Shown: positions 46,065-58,099, counted from the stretch's first letter. The stretch: 64,000 nt of DNA from Hyaloperonospora brassicae (GCA_947650285.1 CANTFL010001445.1:310001-374000); one strand, 5' to 3'. Notes: generated from the sequence alone by a model not told the origin. Made by a program: numbers and translations.

Positions 46065-47306
46065 ATGAAAGCCGCACGAACAGCTCTCTTCGTCTCCGCA
46101 ACCACTGCTTTCCTCGTGCTTTCCACTCAGGCGAGCAACAACAGCAAAGAAGAGCAAGCGATTTGGCTCGACCGGCACAACTACTTTCGCACGACGGGGT
46201 TGCCATGGTCGGCTGGGAACATGCGCCGCATCGGGTGGGACGCGGCGCTGGCAACCCGAGCTGCGGCAGCGGCTGCCACTTGCTCCGCTACGACGGCACG
46301 AGGTGTGAACGTCTTTCGCCGGTCTCCTTCGGGCGACGTGTCGTCAGCGATTGACGAGGCGATTCAGGAGTGGGTCGTTGAGACGGCCGTGGCAACGATT
46401 CAGACCATGGCCCAGCCAGGCTCGACTGGCCTTGACGTCGGCGTCGATATCTACAATACCTACTCGCAAGTCGTCTGGGCCTCCACTTCGCTCGTGGGGT
46501 GTGCGGCAAGCGAATGTGCCGACGGGAACCTGGTCGTGTGCGGTTATTCGCCAGCTGGCAATGACGGCGAGTCGGCTTGGTACCATCACGCCCCCCAAGC
46601 GTCCGAGTGTCCCGGGGCGACGGTAGCATCGTATGGGTTATGCATCCAAGAGGGCGACGAGGCGAACGATCGGATCGCTGCGATTCCTACTGGAAGGTAT
46701 TCGTATCAGGTGTATCCAGCGTTCGTGTCGGACGTTCAGGCCATTCTTATCACGACGGCGCGCGAGATCGCTACCGGCAAGAAGATTGCGCCGCGTCGCA
46801 GCACCGAAGAGCTTCGGAACAACAGGAAGACAGAGCCAACGACGAGGGACAGCGAGTCGGGCAGTGAAGGCTATCCGCCGAGCTTGTCGAGGAAAGGCGG
46901 ACGTGCGACGAACGCATCGTCCGAGTACGAGTTCTCGTCGTCTGCGTCCGTCAGGACGGAAGGTGGTGGCACCGACGTGCCTCAGGGGAAAGTGAAGGCA
47001 GGTTCGGACGCTGACTCGACGTTCCAGAATGACATTGAGTCTTCCGAACGGCGCAAGTCGAGCAGCCCGGCGCTCAAAGAGCAACGCGCCACCACACAAA
47101 AGGATATATCGTTGTCAACCAGTGAGGGCCATTCCAAAAGCGCCGAGTCGGAAGTGGCATCGTTTCGGCAGATGCTTGGCATGTATTTCCTCGGAATGGG
47201 CGCAGTGGCCGGGATCCTCTTCTTTGTGCACTACACGACGCCTCCTAAACGATACTGTCAGTCCCTTTGTCGCTCGTGTGGCATCTCGTCGAGCTCGAAG
47301 TATTAA
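46065..47306 (+). CDS. CAP/PR-1-like secreted protein with C-terminal membrane anchor
   Basis: A single 413-codon frame. Residues 1-23 are a signal peptide (ARTALFVSATTAFLVLSTQA). The CAP (SCP/TAPS, PR-1) domain spans about 30-195. It has WLDRHNYFR (first CAP histidine at 38), the signature YSQVVWASTSLVGC (133-146), and Cys at 73, 146, 151, 159, 182 and 193 that could form disulfides. The second CAP histidine, usually before TQVVW, is replaced (NTYSQVVW). A Ser/Thr/Glu/Lys-rich linker (about 240-365) follows, then one membrane span (FLGMGAVAGILFFVHY, ~371-391) and a short Cys-rich cytoplasmic tail. CAP proteins in oomycetes are secreted or surface-bound and may bind sterols or lipids; a tethered surface form is the inference here. 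The ATG at 46065 lies in gccaaacATG and opens the signal peptide. Confidence 0.88.
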   Translation: MKAARTALFVSATTAFLVLSTQASNNSKEEQAIWLDRHNYFRTTGLPWSAGNMRRIGWDAALATRAAAAAATCSATTARGVNVFRRSPSGDVSSAIDEAIQEWVVETAVATIQTMAQPGSTGLDVGVDIYNTYSQVVWASTSLVGCAASECADGNLVVCGYSPAGNDGESAWYHHAPQASECPGATVASYGLCIQEGDEANDRIAAIPTGRYSYQVYPAFVSDVQAILITTAREIATGKKIAPRRSTEELRNNRKTEPTTRDSESGSEGYPPSLSRKGGRATNASSEYEFSSSASVRTEGGGTDVPQGKVKAGSDADSTFQNDIESSERRKSSSPALKEQRATTQKDISLSTSEGHSKSAESEVASFRQMLGMYFLGMGAVAGILFFVHYTTPPKRYCQSLCRSCGISSSSKY

Positions 47307-47531
47307 CACGTGGTCTCGATCGAGTGCAAAGTCGATCTCGTTCCTTCCGCTTTCCTTCCATCCCATTTCGGCCATCGGTTTACTCGTAAAGTGCTCCATT
47401 TGGGTTATCTCAATCGGAACGTTTTGCATGTGACGGACGACTCCTCGATACCAATCAGTCGATCGATCCTACAAAGATACATCAAGTCAGATTTCGTTTG
47501 GCCACCCCGTCTAGGCACCTTCCAGTACAGT

Positions 47532-48625
47532 ATGGCCACAGACAAGTCGAAGGCCGCGGTAGCAGCGCTCGAGAGGTTCGTTGATACTGAGCAAGAGGAG
47601 GTCAAGCTAGACAAGTCTAAAGCAGCAAAAGGGGACGCGTCGCGGCTGAACGACAGTGTCTACGACTGGACCCGAACGTATGAGCAATGGGACGCGTGGG
47701 AAGACCCGGAAGAACTTGCAAAGCAGGAACAGGCGACTCGAGACCGGCGTGAACGTACCTCCAGAACTCAATTGGGCTGTGCGCACGACCACTCTGCCGT
47801 ACGCATACTTCGCATAGTTTTTTGTGGCAGATGTTGTCGACCCGTATTGATGGCAGTATTTTCCTCTCCTTGTGCGCGACACAGGAGCAAAAGTTGATGG
47901 ACATGACAACTGCAGCGAAATTGGCAGCGTGTGAGGAGTTTCGAGTGCTCGGTAACCGTTCCTACGAGCACGGCCAGTACCAACGAGCTGCACTGCACTA
48001 TCACAAAGCACTCGTGTACTTTGATTATGTGTTTACAGACACGGACGAAGAGGAAGCAGAGGCAGAGGCACTCAAGCTGAAGGCGTTGCTGAATGTTGCA
48101 GCCTGTAGACTCAAGACGGTGCATCTTGACGACGCCGTGCACCATATTGACCAGGCACTGGAAATCGATGCCGGTAACGTGAAGGCGCTCTATCGTCGAG
48201 CACAGGCTTTCCGACGGATGGACAAGTTTGATCTCGCGCAACGAGATCTTGCGTGTGCATTGAGACTTTGCAGAGCTGCAGATGATTCGCAGTCAGTAGC
48301 TTTGCATTTGATGCAAGAAAAGAAGCTGCTGCAAGCGAAAGCACTTAATTACAAGTTGCGAACGAAGCAAGTGTCGGATGCGATGTTTGGCAACAGAGCA
48401 CCACAAGACAAGGCGCTGCTGCGTCCCACGCCTGAAAGTGCCAATGGACGTCGAATTCAAGATGGGGGCACAATGAATCTCAGTTTGTCAAAGAGGTCTG
48501 ACTCGATCCTGACGTCGTTTTGTGATGATTACAAGTGTTGGAGCGCGTTTCAGCCATCTACTCGAGGACTAGACGAACTTCAGACATTGATATCGACGCC
48601 TGACGAGCGAACGATGGAGACCTGA
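47532..48625 (+). CDS. TPR-domain protein, co-chaperone-like (two exons)
   Basis: Exon 1 is 47532-47798 and exon 2 is 47885-48625, joined by an 86-nt intron (GCC|gtacgc ... gcgacacag|GAG) in phase 0, giving 335 aa. The N-terminal 89 residues are charged (WDAWEDPEELAKQEQ, then CAHDHSA). Exon 2 continues EQKLMDMTTAAKLAACEEF into TPR motifs: CEEFRVLGNRSYEHGQYQRA, LKLKALLNVAACRLKT, and IDAGNVKALYRRAQAF. The arrangement (an extra acidic stretch in the first repeat, VYFDYVFTDTDEEE) recalls the TPR part of immunophilin/AIP-type co-chaperones; no isomerase domain is present. A single-exon alternative starting inside the intron would drop the N-terminal region. It lies 225 nt downstream of the CAP gene and converges with SRP40. 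The C-terminal 80 residues are unrecognised. Confidence 0.8.
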
Positions 48626-48736
48626 GTGGAAAACAGTGAGAAGGAGATACATTCTATTGGATTTTTACCTGTGCAAGTAAGAGTGGACACCAGCTCCTCG
48701 TTTCTGCCACATTGCCAGCCAAACTATCAGATCCGC

Positions 48737-49639
48737 CTAGTCCTCGAATTTGAAAGAGTTTGAGGCCATGCTGATGGCACCGCACATGTACGTCGAGCGC
48801 TTGAGCTTATTCTTGCCCTTCGTAAAATCCTTCCCACGCGTCATAAGAAGCTTCGCGTTGGCCTTGACACCGACACCGTCCGTGCCAAACGTGCCTTCGT
48901 AACTGTTGTCACGCAGTGTGTCATTCACGATTTTCTGCGACCAGAACTCGCCATCGACACGTTGGAATGGTGTGCCCGCTGACTTGACCTTCGTGGCGAC
49001 CGTTACCATTTTCATAGGCTGCCACGCGAGCGCAGCCTTAGCTGCCTCATCACGACGTGCAGCTTCTTTCTTTCGAGTCACTTCGTCCGCCGAAGAGTCC
49101 GAGTCCGAGTCTGATGAGTCCGAAGAGTCCGAAGAGTTATCGTCTGATGACGAGCTGGCCTCTGAGCTCGAGTCTGCGTCCCGTTTTACCTTCTTGGTGT
49201 TCTTCTTGGCAGGAAGAGCCTCAGTCTTCCGCTTGCGGATCTTTGACTTCGCTTCGTCGTCGGACTCTGACTCATCCGATGAATCCGACGAGCTATCCGA
49301 GCTCGACGACTCACTCTTCTTTGCCTTTGCCTTTCCCTTCTTCGTATCAGCAGCAGCTCTTTTCCTCACCAATGTCTTTGCCCCTTCCACTTCCTCATCC
49401 GACGAGTCGCTCGAGCTGTCGCTCGATCGAGACTCTGCCACCTTCTTTGACCCCCTTTTCTCAGCTGCTTTCACGGACGACTTCGTCTTCTTCCTCTCCT
49501 TCTCCTCTGTATCTTGTAGCACTGTCTTCCCCTTTTCTTTCTTCTGACCGCTGCTCCTTGAACCCGTCTTCCCCGTCAACTGCTTCTCCTTCTCAGCCTC
49601 GGATGAGTCCAATGACCCACTACTCTTCTCCTTCTCCTC

Positions 49640-49670
<31 letters not shown>

Positions 49671-49906
49671 TTCTTCTGCTCTTTCGTGACTGTGTTCTCT
49701 TTCACGAGGCGAGCCGCGGCCTCTCTTTTGCTCCCGTTGACTTTGTGCGTCACGTAATACGAGTACACATCGACCAAATCGTGCGTGCTCTCCAACGCCT
49801 GGGGCTGTAGCTTGGCTTCCTTTGCCAATGCAGTTGCTGCTTCTCTCAGGCCAGAGCGAGTCAACAAGGCGTGGATCAATGGCAGCACGTCGCTCGCTAC
49901 TGTCAT
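48737..49906 (-). CDS. SRP40: SRP40/NOLC1-like nucleolar phosphoprotein
   Basis: Intact frame of 389 aa. The N-terminus is a LisH-type helix pair (DVLPLIHALLTRSGLREAAT). Then comes a run of about ten lysines and alternating acidic serine tracts (SSSDSSSDSSDE, repeated) and basic Lys/Arg blocks, the classic Nopp140/SRP40 architecture and a target for CK2 phosphorylation. The C-terminal ~75 residues are the diagnostic SRP40 domain: TPFQRVDGEFWSQK, DNSYEGTFGTDGVGVKANAK, LLMTRGKDFTKGKNKLKRST and a terminal SFKFED. Known role: nucleolar chaperone for snoRNPs and rRNA synthesis. No intron is needed. It ends 111 bp from the TPR gene in convergent arrangement. Confidence 0.93.
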
Positions 49907-52065
49907 AGCGGCACAAGGTCTGTGCAGCTACCAGATGGGTACAAAGAGCTCTTCACGTGACTGACTGCAGACGGTGGACGGTGTCCAGCAGTATATGTCA
50001 CCATCCGACAAAGTGCGATTCGGTGGCTGAAAGACTCGTTTCGATGCCACGATAGACTACAGCCACCGAACAACGACAAGCGCGTCGAGGCATACCATTA
50101 CGTCCGAAGTTATGCCACATGGACAAGAGGTGTACCTGACAGGGGACTATGGGCAACACGAGGTTTATCATTTATTACAAACACATGGGATCCGACAACA
50201 CTCAGCCCGAAATCCGCAAGCACACGTGTTTGAAGTAGTGCTCCTGTGAATCAGCTGATACGTATGCGAATGCGTGATGAAAGATGGAGATGTGCTCTAG
50301 TAGCTCTATGTGCTTGAGCCGACAACACGGTACCACTGCTATGCGCAGGTGGTTCAAACGAAACCACCAGAGCTCACGTGCTTCAGAAAGTGTGTACGAG
50401 AGATAGAGTGTTCTTCGTATCGATGTGTCTTTGGGCTAGCCACAAGTCAATTGGCATTCGGAGACTGTTGGAGTTCGATCCACGATGACAAAGGCTTTGA
50501 CACCTCAATTTGATCACGGAGCAAGTTCGTTTTGGCCTGCGTCCGAGTCTAGCGGCAATTACGCATTCTGATGTGCTTTCTGCACCGATTCGTCGAATGG
50601 AGGCTTGGACTCGTGGGTCACTATAGTGCACCATCTACCCAACAACGCCCCTACGACGATATGAGCCACGTAGTGACACCGGCACGAATGTCCAGCACAA
50701 ACGCGGTGATCCATGCGCATCATTCGTACCACATGGTTGGTCGATTGTGCTAAAGACTGTCATGCAACAAAAGCTTGGTGTATACACGAACTCAAATTCT
50801 TGTTCTAGACACGTTTTTGGAATACCTTCACGGATGTATGCTATACGAGCGAATACAAGCATACCTGGAATCATTTGCCCACATCGACGCACATCTTCTT
50901 CATTCCTTATTTTATACACCAGGTACAAACTTTCCAACTGTATCCGTCAACAGCCATTTCGCAAGAAGGAAATGGTGCTTTGACGCGTCAATCGAAACCA
51001 AAGACTGTTTTATATATCGTTCGATTGCAAGACCACGTAGCTTCTCTCTCGTTTATCGAGATCGATTGACGTTGTAATAATGTGGCTGTCGCCTTGGCGG
51101 TTGGTTGGATGTAGATGGAATAGACAGCGGCGTGTCAAATTGCCGCCTTACTCTGGTGTAAGCGGTGTTAAACGAAAGACAAATGGCAACAATAGACGAC
51201 GAATGGATATAGGCAGTAAGAGCATACATTGTACTGGTGAGCGTTCACATTATTTTGGTAAAGCTGCAGTCAATTACGCGGATTTAGCGGACTGGTGAAG
51301 TGTTAATCTCGCTGATAGAACGCGCAATGTTGAGCGAGTATTACGGTTGTCACAATGTTGATATGCTACTGCTGTATTGATGTGGGCGCTAATACGGATA
51401 CTGCAGTCTTGAAGCTGTGAAAAAAGGTTTGACATTGCTATTTGCGTTGGAGAAAACTATGCCTACAAGCGTAGGCAATTCTTCATTTTGGTCCACATCA
51501 AACCCGTGGTACGGAATACTGACACTTCATTGTGCTAGATTCTTTGATTTAAAGTTGCTCAGCATGCGTTCAAACAAGATTATGACCCTCGCGTCATCAA
51601 GTTTATGCATTTATGAATAAACGTACCGGCGTGCCCACACTTTTCATGGTGCACCCGTAATATTTGTTATTCTTGCCATCATATAATCTTAGTTGGGACT
51701 TTGATCTGTCCACCAGTGTGTGCATGGCGTATCAGTGTAATATATCACGCAACCACCCGCAATTAAGCGCCTATTTGTCGAACAACACTTCCGATAGAAG
51801 CTATCATCCACACCATACATAGGGTACAATCCGCACGAACAATACGGTGCATTCACTGTAAGACCTGAGTGGACGACTTCAGCCTTATCTTACTATGAAA
51901 ACAAGATGCACAATCATCTGTAAATGTTTTAATTAAGAAGCATAGAAGACCACAGCGTAACGTAGTCAATCGATAGAGCTTGCATCCATCGAGAAGATGC
52001 ATTGCTGTACTTGCCTCATGAAGGTACCGTCCAAACCACGATTGGCGCCAACATCACGTACAAAC
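49907..52065. other. Spacer between SRP40 and element 3
   Basis: The first part upstream of SRP40 holds its promoter; no motif is clear. Short frames at 50635-50937 (-), 50775-51077 (+) and 51080-51298 (+) have no domain or homologue in the window. From ~51.3 kb the DNA turns AT-rich. Nothing else identified. Confidence 0.45.
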
Positions 52066-52549
52066 TTCTGCGGAGCTACACAGTTTCTAAAGTCAGAACA
52101 AGACTTTGACGCTCAACGAGCAACTTAATCTTCAATGAAAACGACTCAATGAGTCAACAAGGTTAGAGAGCTTACGGTCCCTGTTCCAGGGGGGCGAAAC
52201 GACTCATAAAAACAACGCACAGAGTGCACAAGGGGTAGCTGCTTTAACAAGGCGTTGCTACTTCCTTACGATCGCAAGACGCCTCAGAGAGGCACGTGTC
52301 ATTTGTTGATCAAAATAGGAACTGAGCTTCATTTCTTCTTTCAACCTAAAAGAACACCGTAGAACAAAGTAATTGACCTACTCGCTAATTTCCTGTATAA
52401 AACCTATCAAAAGATCTCGTAATCGACGGTTGACAGACATCAGTATTCAACAATTGATACCGTGTTCAAGTTCCACTTAAAAGGGGATCCCATCCCTTGT
52501 GTGAACCACACCTATTGTCGACTACCAGTCGATGTGTAACCTTGTTACA
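52066..52549 (-). repeat. 3' LTR of element 3
   Basis: Ends GTGTAACCTTGTTACA on the + strand. The left end is set by alignment to the right LTR (ttctgcggagctacac against tgtagcggatctacac) and is less certain. A purine tract (tgtgggagggtg, reverse strand, 52550-52561) abuts it. It is 484 bp against 527 bp for the partner, with deletions around 52130-52160. Confidence 0.85.
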
Positions 52550-52760
52550 CCCTCCCACACCAGACTGACGTTTCCGCAAAACGTCAATCGAATTCTTTCC
52601 TCGAAGAGGACAATGTGTGTATGCTTCGACCTTACGGTTGGCAAAACACGAAACACCATATCATCGCCACGCAATGATTCCTCGACTCTCTTTCTACCTC
52701 GGCATTGATGTGGAGGTGAACTATGGTAGTCATACCGATATTCATGGTGAAGAGAGGGCA

Positions 52761-53940
52761 ATGTCCGACTCACCAGTGCAAGAGGCAACGCCTCATACTC
52801 CACCGAACCCATTTGACGATCTTGGCGAAGCCAACGCGCCATCGGCGCTGCATCAAACTCCCATCGTGGGCGATGCCATCATCACCAATCTGTTCGATAA
52901 GCAACAACAGTTGGCTATCCAACGAGAGGAGAGCGCTCAGCGCCGTACGCAGCTTGCTGCAACCCTTGAGGGTCTCCGTAGCTATCTGTTAACTACACTT
53001 GGTGTGGAGGAGCGAATACGCCGAACGACAGGCCGTTCCTTGTCAACGTGGGCTATCGGCGCCAGCCAACATCTTCTGATGAGGTGGCGAGTCGACAGGC
53101 ACTTCGTGAGAGGTACCTGCAACCTCACTTGACGACTCAGAGTCTATACGAATTGCAACTTGACACGCAAGCCCGGGGTGCACCGGTTCCACCGATGAAG
53201 AGTATATTCATCCTCTTATTCGCAGGCGAATCTCAGAAGGAAGGAGACAACGCACTTGTTCGCTGGTTGTGTCGGAAAAGACGGTTCAGAAGCGTGTTAG
53301 ATCTCAGAGCAAGTGCCGATGTGGCAGATGTTCGGCTAGAACGAAAGCTTCGGTATGATTACCCAAGCTTAAGGCCAGAGGCCAGTTGCGAGCTCGCACA
53401 CGCTATGCTCCGACTGTGCCGATTGATGTAAGTGTTGGTCAAGCGGTACCCAACTACCCACCTGCCTCCGCCACTACTCGGTCGAGGGATGACCCCTGCC
53501 ACGATGTTCAAAAACATCAACGGCGTATGGGCAATCCTGCCGAAGGGGTATCTCACACTCCCACGAGTTCTCCGACTCCGGATACCCTCGCCACTTCACC
53601 AGATACTGGTATCGATCCTGACGACGACGTCATTTCAGGAGTCGGTCCACATGGAACTGGCGGTTTCCTTGCTCATTAAGCAGCGTCGGAGGTGGTCGAT
53701 AAACCGAAGGAGGAGCATGAGAAGGTGCTTCTCGATATGAGTGGTCTCCGTGAGACATTGGGTAAGACCCAGATAGCGTTTGACGCGATCCTAGCCCGTG
53801 TCCAGGCGTTGAAATTGGGCCAAGCCCGGATGGAGGATCAGCTTGACCTCCTGATATGGATTTATCAACCGATGGCAAGGCCAACCTACCCGGCGCAAGC
53901 GCTTCCAAGTTCGCGTGGGACGGATCCCGATACGGATTAA
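52761..53940 (+). pseudogene. Antisense frame (aORF) at the 3' end of element 3
   Basis: On the strand opposite to pol. ATG 52761 opens MSDSPVQEATPHTPPNPFDD, continuing with NLFDKQQQLAIQREESAQRR and LEGLRSYLLTTLGVEE to 53132. A one-base shift leads into 53048-53431 (ALRERYLQPHLTTQSLYELQ). A further frame spans 53386-53940 with a single stop at 53677-53679. Its last part (KPKEEHEKVLLDMSGLRETL, ARVQALKLGQARMEDQLDLL) is a strong coiled-coil candidate. Only about two shifts and one stop break 1.2 kb, which is less damage than pol shows. It overlaps the chromodomain and integrase C-terminus in antisense. No sequence match to the aORF of elements 1 and 2 is visible, but position, orientation and coiled-coil end agree. 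Function unknown. Confidence 0.6.
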
Positions 53941-54076
53941 GCAAAGCAACGTAGAACACGGGGTGTATGCGCAGTTTTCGCGGAAGGTTGAGCGTATACG
54001 CAAGTCCCTTCTTGGCGACGACCGTAAATGGTCCAATGAAACGCGGACGCAACTTGGTCTTGAATACAGCAGACAC
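53500..54076 (-). pseudogene. Integrase C-terminus and chromodomain of element 3
   Basis: RPRFIGPFTVVAKKGLAYTL and VFYVALLNPYRDP (54076 downward) form the GPY/F module. A Pro/Ser-rich linker leads to NRQFHVDRLLK, a TGA near 53630, and then YQYLVKWRGYPESENSWE, a chromodomain of clear type, at about 53540-53600. One stop interrupts it. Confidence 0.85.
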
Positions 54077-54249
54077 TACATTTGAAGGTAGGTTTTAGCA
54101 TTAAGTAGAAATTGGTCTCCGACCTCATAACGTTCAATACAACATCTGCCTTTAGCATCAGCTTGTTCCTTCTGCTTGTCTTGGCTATCAGCCAGTGCGT
54201 CACGCACATGTTGTAAGACATTCAATCGCGTTGCGAGAAACTCGCTTAC

Positions 54250-54966
54250 CTAATTTTGAACAGTAGCAGGGTTGCTACCAGCAAGCTGATTGGCAACTAC
54301 TCCCCTACCAAGCCCTGAACCACGCAGTGGTAGCGTTAACGGAACGCGAGGGTGTGTGAGACCATTCACATAAAACGGTGTGTAGCCGGTAAAGGCATGC
54401 ACGGCGTTATTCAACGCAAACCCAACGACAGGGAGCATTGAACTCCAACGCTTAGGCGTTTAGCGCAAACACTGCGCAAGATGTCACCGATGATGCGATT
54501 CACTCGCTCAGTTTGACCATTAGCCTGCGAATGATCCACTGTGGACATGTCCAAACGTGTGCCGAGCACCTTGAAGATGGACTTCCAAACTTTCCAGTGA
54601 AGCGAGGATCTCTATCAGAGACAATTGCCAGCGGCAAGCCGTGTTTTCGAAACACTCGATCGATAAACAGCGTATCTGTACCTTCACCTTCAATAGCATC
54701 TGGCACCGCCGCTAAATGAGCCATCTTGCTCAAATGGTCAACAAAGACCACAATAACCGTATTTCCATACAAATACTTCAGTTATTCGAACAGGAAGTCC
54801 ATACTGATGGACTCCCAACACCCTTTGGGTATAGGCAAACTAGCCAGCGGCGCGGCCGCGTGGGGTGAGGGTTTCACCCGTTGACACGTTTCACACGTAC
54901 GCACATATGTGCTCACCCATTTGTATAGTTTAGCCCACCAATAGCATTGGCTAACTGATCCTTAGG
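54250..54966 (-). pseudogene. Integrase zinc and core domains of element 3
   Basis: The HHCC zinc motif is complete (HDTALSGH in the preceding frame at about 54990-55010; CETCQRV at about 54890), but a TAA at 54964-54966 separates the halves. The core shows SMDF, VSDRDPRFTGKF and NGQTERVNR, so all three catalytic residues are kept, unlike elements 1 and 2. Frames change near 54590 and 54440, and a stop follows FLFE (about 54780). Confidence 0.82.
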
Positions 54967-56772
54967 TCTTTTTACGACCGAGATGACCACTCAACGCAGT
55001 ATCATGTGCCTCATAGAGGATCTGATACTTCAACTCCTCATCATGAGGGACAACGATGTGAGGAATATCCTCCACATCCGTGCTATAGCACAACAGGCCC
55101 TGATCGATGACATATTGATGTAGCCTCGCACGTAGGCGTGCCGACAATTCTATGTCCGAGTCCTTAAACTCCTCGCTCCCTAGAGCACGTAGCAGAGATA
55201 CACAGTGTACATCCGTGGCATATGCCGTACGGATTAGGTCAGTGACCGACGACGACAGAGTCGCAACATGAGCAAGCTCATAGCCAGGCCTGCGCGACAA
55301 CGCATCAGCCAAAGCATTCTGCTTGCCCGGCTTATACTTCACCTCGAAGTTGTACTCGGCAAGGAAGGAAATCCAACGAGCCATTCTCTGAGAGAGTTGA
55401 GGAGACTGGTTCGCAGTGCGTAGTGACGCATGATCTGTATAGATCACAAACGGCTTCGAGCCAAGAAGATGAAGTCTGAATTTGACGAGAGCATACTTCA
55501 TTGCAAGTAGCTCTTTGTCATGAATAGGATAGTACTTTTCTGCAGCTTTCAGCCGTCGGGACTCAAACGCACTGACGTTTTCTCGTCCGTTGACATCTGT
55601 TTGTAACAGAGGAATGCCCATGGCAAAGTCAGATGCGTCACAGACGACACTGAAGGATCGATCAGGATCCGGCAAAGCCAAGATTGGCGTATGAAGGAGA
55701 CTCTCCATTACTGCTTGAAAAGCATCATGCTCGGTGCTAGTCCAGCACCATTCCACATCCTTTTTAATGTGAATGGATAATGGTCGAGCCATATCTGCGT
55801 AATTCGCACTGTACTTGTGCAAGTAATTGGCAAGGCCAAGTTACTTACGTAAGCCCTTTTGGTTCTTTGGAACCGGTCAATCAACTATGGCTTTCACATT
55901 ACCGGGATCCGCTCGAAGGCCTCGCTTACCAATAAAGCACCCTAAAAAGGCAATCGCTTCTGCACCAAAGATGCACTTCGATGCGTTGGCGTACAACTTA
56001 TTTGTGCGCATGCACTCAAGCACCGCTTGTATTTGGTCAATGTCATTGTCCACATCTGACCGACCGTTCATTGCACGACTATGGACAAATATGTCATCAA
56101 AGTATGTCTGTGCATAACCTCTGTGAGGTCTGAACAATTGTGTCACAAGACGATTGAATGTAGCCGGGGCATTTGATAACCCTTGCGGCATATCGAGCCA
56201 CTCCCAGAGCATACCGCTCCGAGTTCTGACCGCTGTCAGCGATATATCGCTTTCTCGCATGAGAATTTGGTACTAACCATCGACTAAGTCGAGCGCATTG
56301 TACATTGTACAAACCACCATATTGTTCTGAAGATCATCCTTCCTCGGAATTGGTGTCTGAGCCGGGATGGTGGCCGCATTAAGCTTTTTGTAAGCATAAA
56401 CAATGCATCACTTTCCATTGGGCTTTTTGACACAGAAGGTCGGTATTGAATGGGGGGATTTGCTCTCACGTACCATTCCTGCCGCGTGCTTTGCACGAAA
56501 GTAGTCGTCAATGACGTCAAAATGGTCCTTTGGCAAAGGCCACTTCCGTGTTACGCAGTATTTAGTTCCAGGAACCAAGTCAATTGCATGACGAACACCT
56601 CTATCAGGAGGCAAACGGACGGTAAGTTGTGACACACCACGTCCTGAAAATCCTTCACCAAAGGATAGAAAGGATCAAGAGGATTCATAAGGATCGAAGA
56701 TCCACTACGCGCATTAAGAGTCGCTTTCGTGTCCTCAAAAACGGACTCGTCCAATGATGAGGATGAGTTCAA
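54967..56772 (-). pseudogene. RT-RNase H of element 3
   Basis: 56635-56408 encodes the RT start (VPGTKYCVTRKWPLPKD ... FCVKKPNGK). 56260-55877 has the palm with WEWLDMPQGLSNAPATFNRL and YFDDIFVHSRA (catalytic YxDD). 55822-54967 is a long open frame with RNase H (VVCDASDFAMG, ELLAMKYALVKF, YTDHASLRTA) and the start of integrase (ADALSRRPGYE ... HDTALSGHLGRKK). Frames shift between the pieces at about 55850 and 56400. Confidence 0.9.
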
Positions 56773-57099
56773 CTTTACGTTGGATCAAATACCCACTAAC
56801 TTGGGTAACTCTACTGCCTGTAAGGCTTGGCTAAATTTGTCGCCAGAAATTTCGTCTAGTTCAAAGAGAGTATTTAAGGATGGAAGAGTTTCTATACTAA
56901 TGTTGCCATCAGCATGGCCAGTCATCCATTGACAAGTGTATATCTAGTGTATTATTACTATAATTACTTGGCGACTTCTTAGACGTTGGGCCCTTAACAG
57001 TTGCCACCTGAAGCTGAAAATTGTTTCATCAAAGAAAACTTACGACTTCTAGAGGTCGGGACAGTAGGGTCCCAGTGGTTGTTATTTATCTTAGCACGC

Positions 57100-57960
57100 T
57101 ATTTACGAGAGCTTATGTCTTGAACGACATCTGGTGAAGTGTTATGTAACTCGAGCACTTCGCCCAGTGGATTTACACGTACCACTTCACATACAGCATT
57201 CGGGCCTGAGCCTGAACAATCTGGCTTCTCGCCAACAGTGTCATTACCGACAAGCAGTGAGGTTCCATCTCGGCCGCACTATTCGGTGGATATTCACGTA
57301 CCGCTTCACTCACATCACAGGAATTACATTCTCGAAGACTCGGCCCTAGTCCAACCGTGCCTGCAGCATGAAGTGACTCAGTATCTTTACTAGTATCACT
57401 CAACGGAGTACAACCCTCTTCACATAAGGTGAAATAGATCCGCTCAATATTGATGTCATTGATATTGGAGTTAATTAAGTCTGACATACCACTGTACGGC
57501 ACATTGGCATCTTCCGTCATCTGCTCGCGCCAATAGCGTTTGTTTCCTAGCGAGGGTGAGTTCATGACTCTATAGAGCTTCGTTAGGAACATTGCGCGTG
57601 GCGCCTAAGGTCTTAGACCTCCAATAATCCATGGCTCATAGCGTTCAAGCCAAGCCATACCCAGGATGAGATCATATTTCGAATCCAAACCGAGGACGAG
57701 ACAACGTTCAATGCTGTCAAAGTCCGAAAACTTCACCCAAGTTCAATGGAACGATAGGCACCGTGACGCGACTACCAGTCGCTAAACGAACGGTGATCAA
57801 ATCACCTTCTTACATTTTAAGGCATTCAGCGCATCGCTGAAGCCCTGAAGAAAACGATGTTGATCATAATTGTATCATACTCCGGAGTCGATCAGGATCG
57901 AATAATGCTTCTCAAAGCCTTTAACTATCGTTTCGGCGACTAACAAGCCAGGCTTGTATC
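57100..57960 (-). pseudogene. Protease and pol linker of element 3
   Basis: At about 57870-57905 the minus strand reads ILIDSGV, then a stop, then YNYDQH, an aspartic protease active site (DSG) with one nonsense codon. An Ile/Leu/Val-rich sequence with many stops follows. The frame 57592-57173 fills the linker before RT without recognisable motifs. Confidence 0.6.
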
Positions 57961-58099
57961 CACGCTCTGTGCTGGTGGGCACATAGCTAGGTGGGACTAA
58001 GCCCTGTTTCACTCTACCTCGTAGAGATGCAACAGAACTCAGTTCTACCCCAGTAGGGTGCCCCGCGCCTACTGGGTGTCGACGTTTCCCCCTGCCATA

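Noticed and set aside
49057..49689. Long Ser-rich plus-strand frames opposite SRP40
   Set aside because: Shadows of the Lys/Ser/Asp/Glu repeats of SRP40; the minus strand has the diagnostic LisH and C-terminal domains.
52041..52052. attggcgccaac, resembling a retroviral primer-binding site
   Set aside because: It lies outside the left LTR on the side away from the element interior, where a primer site cannot be.
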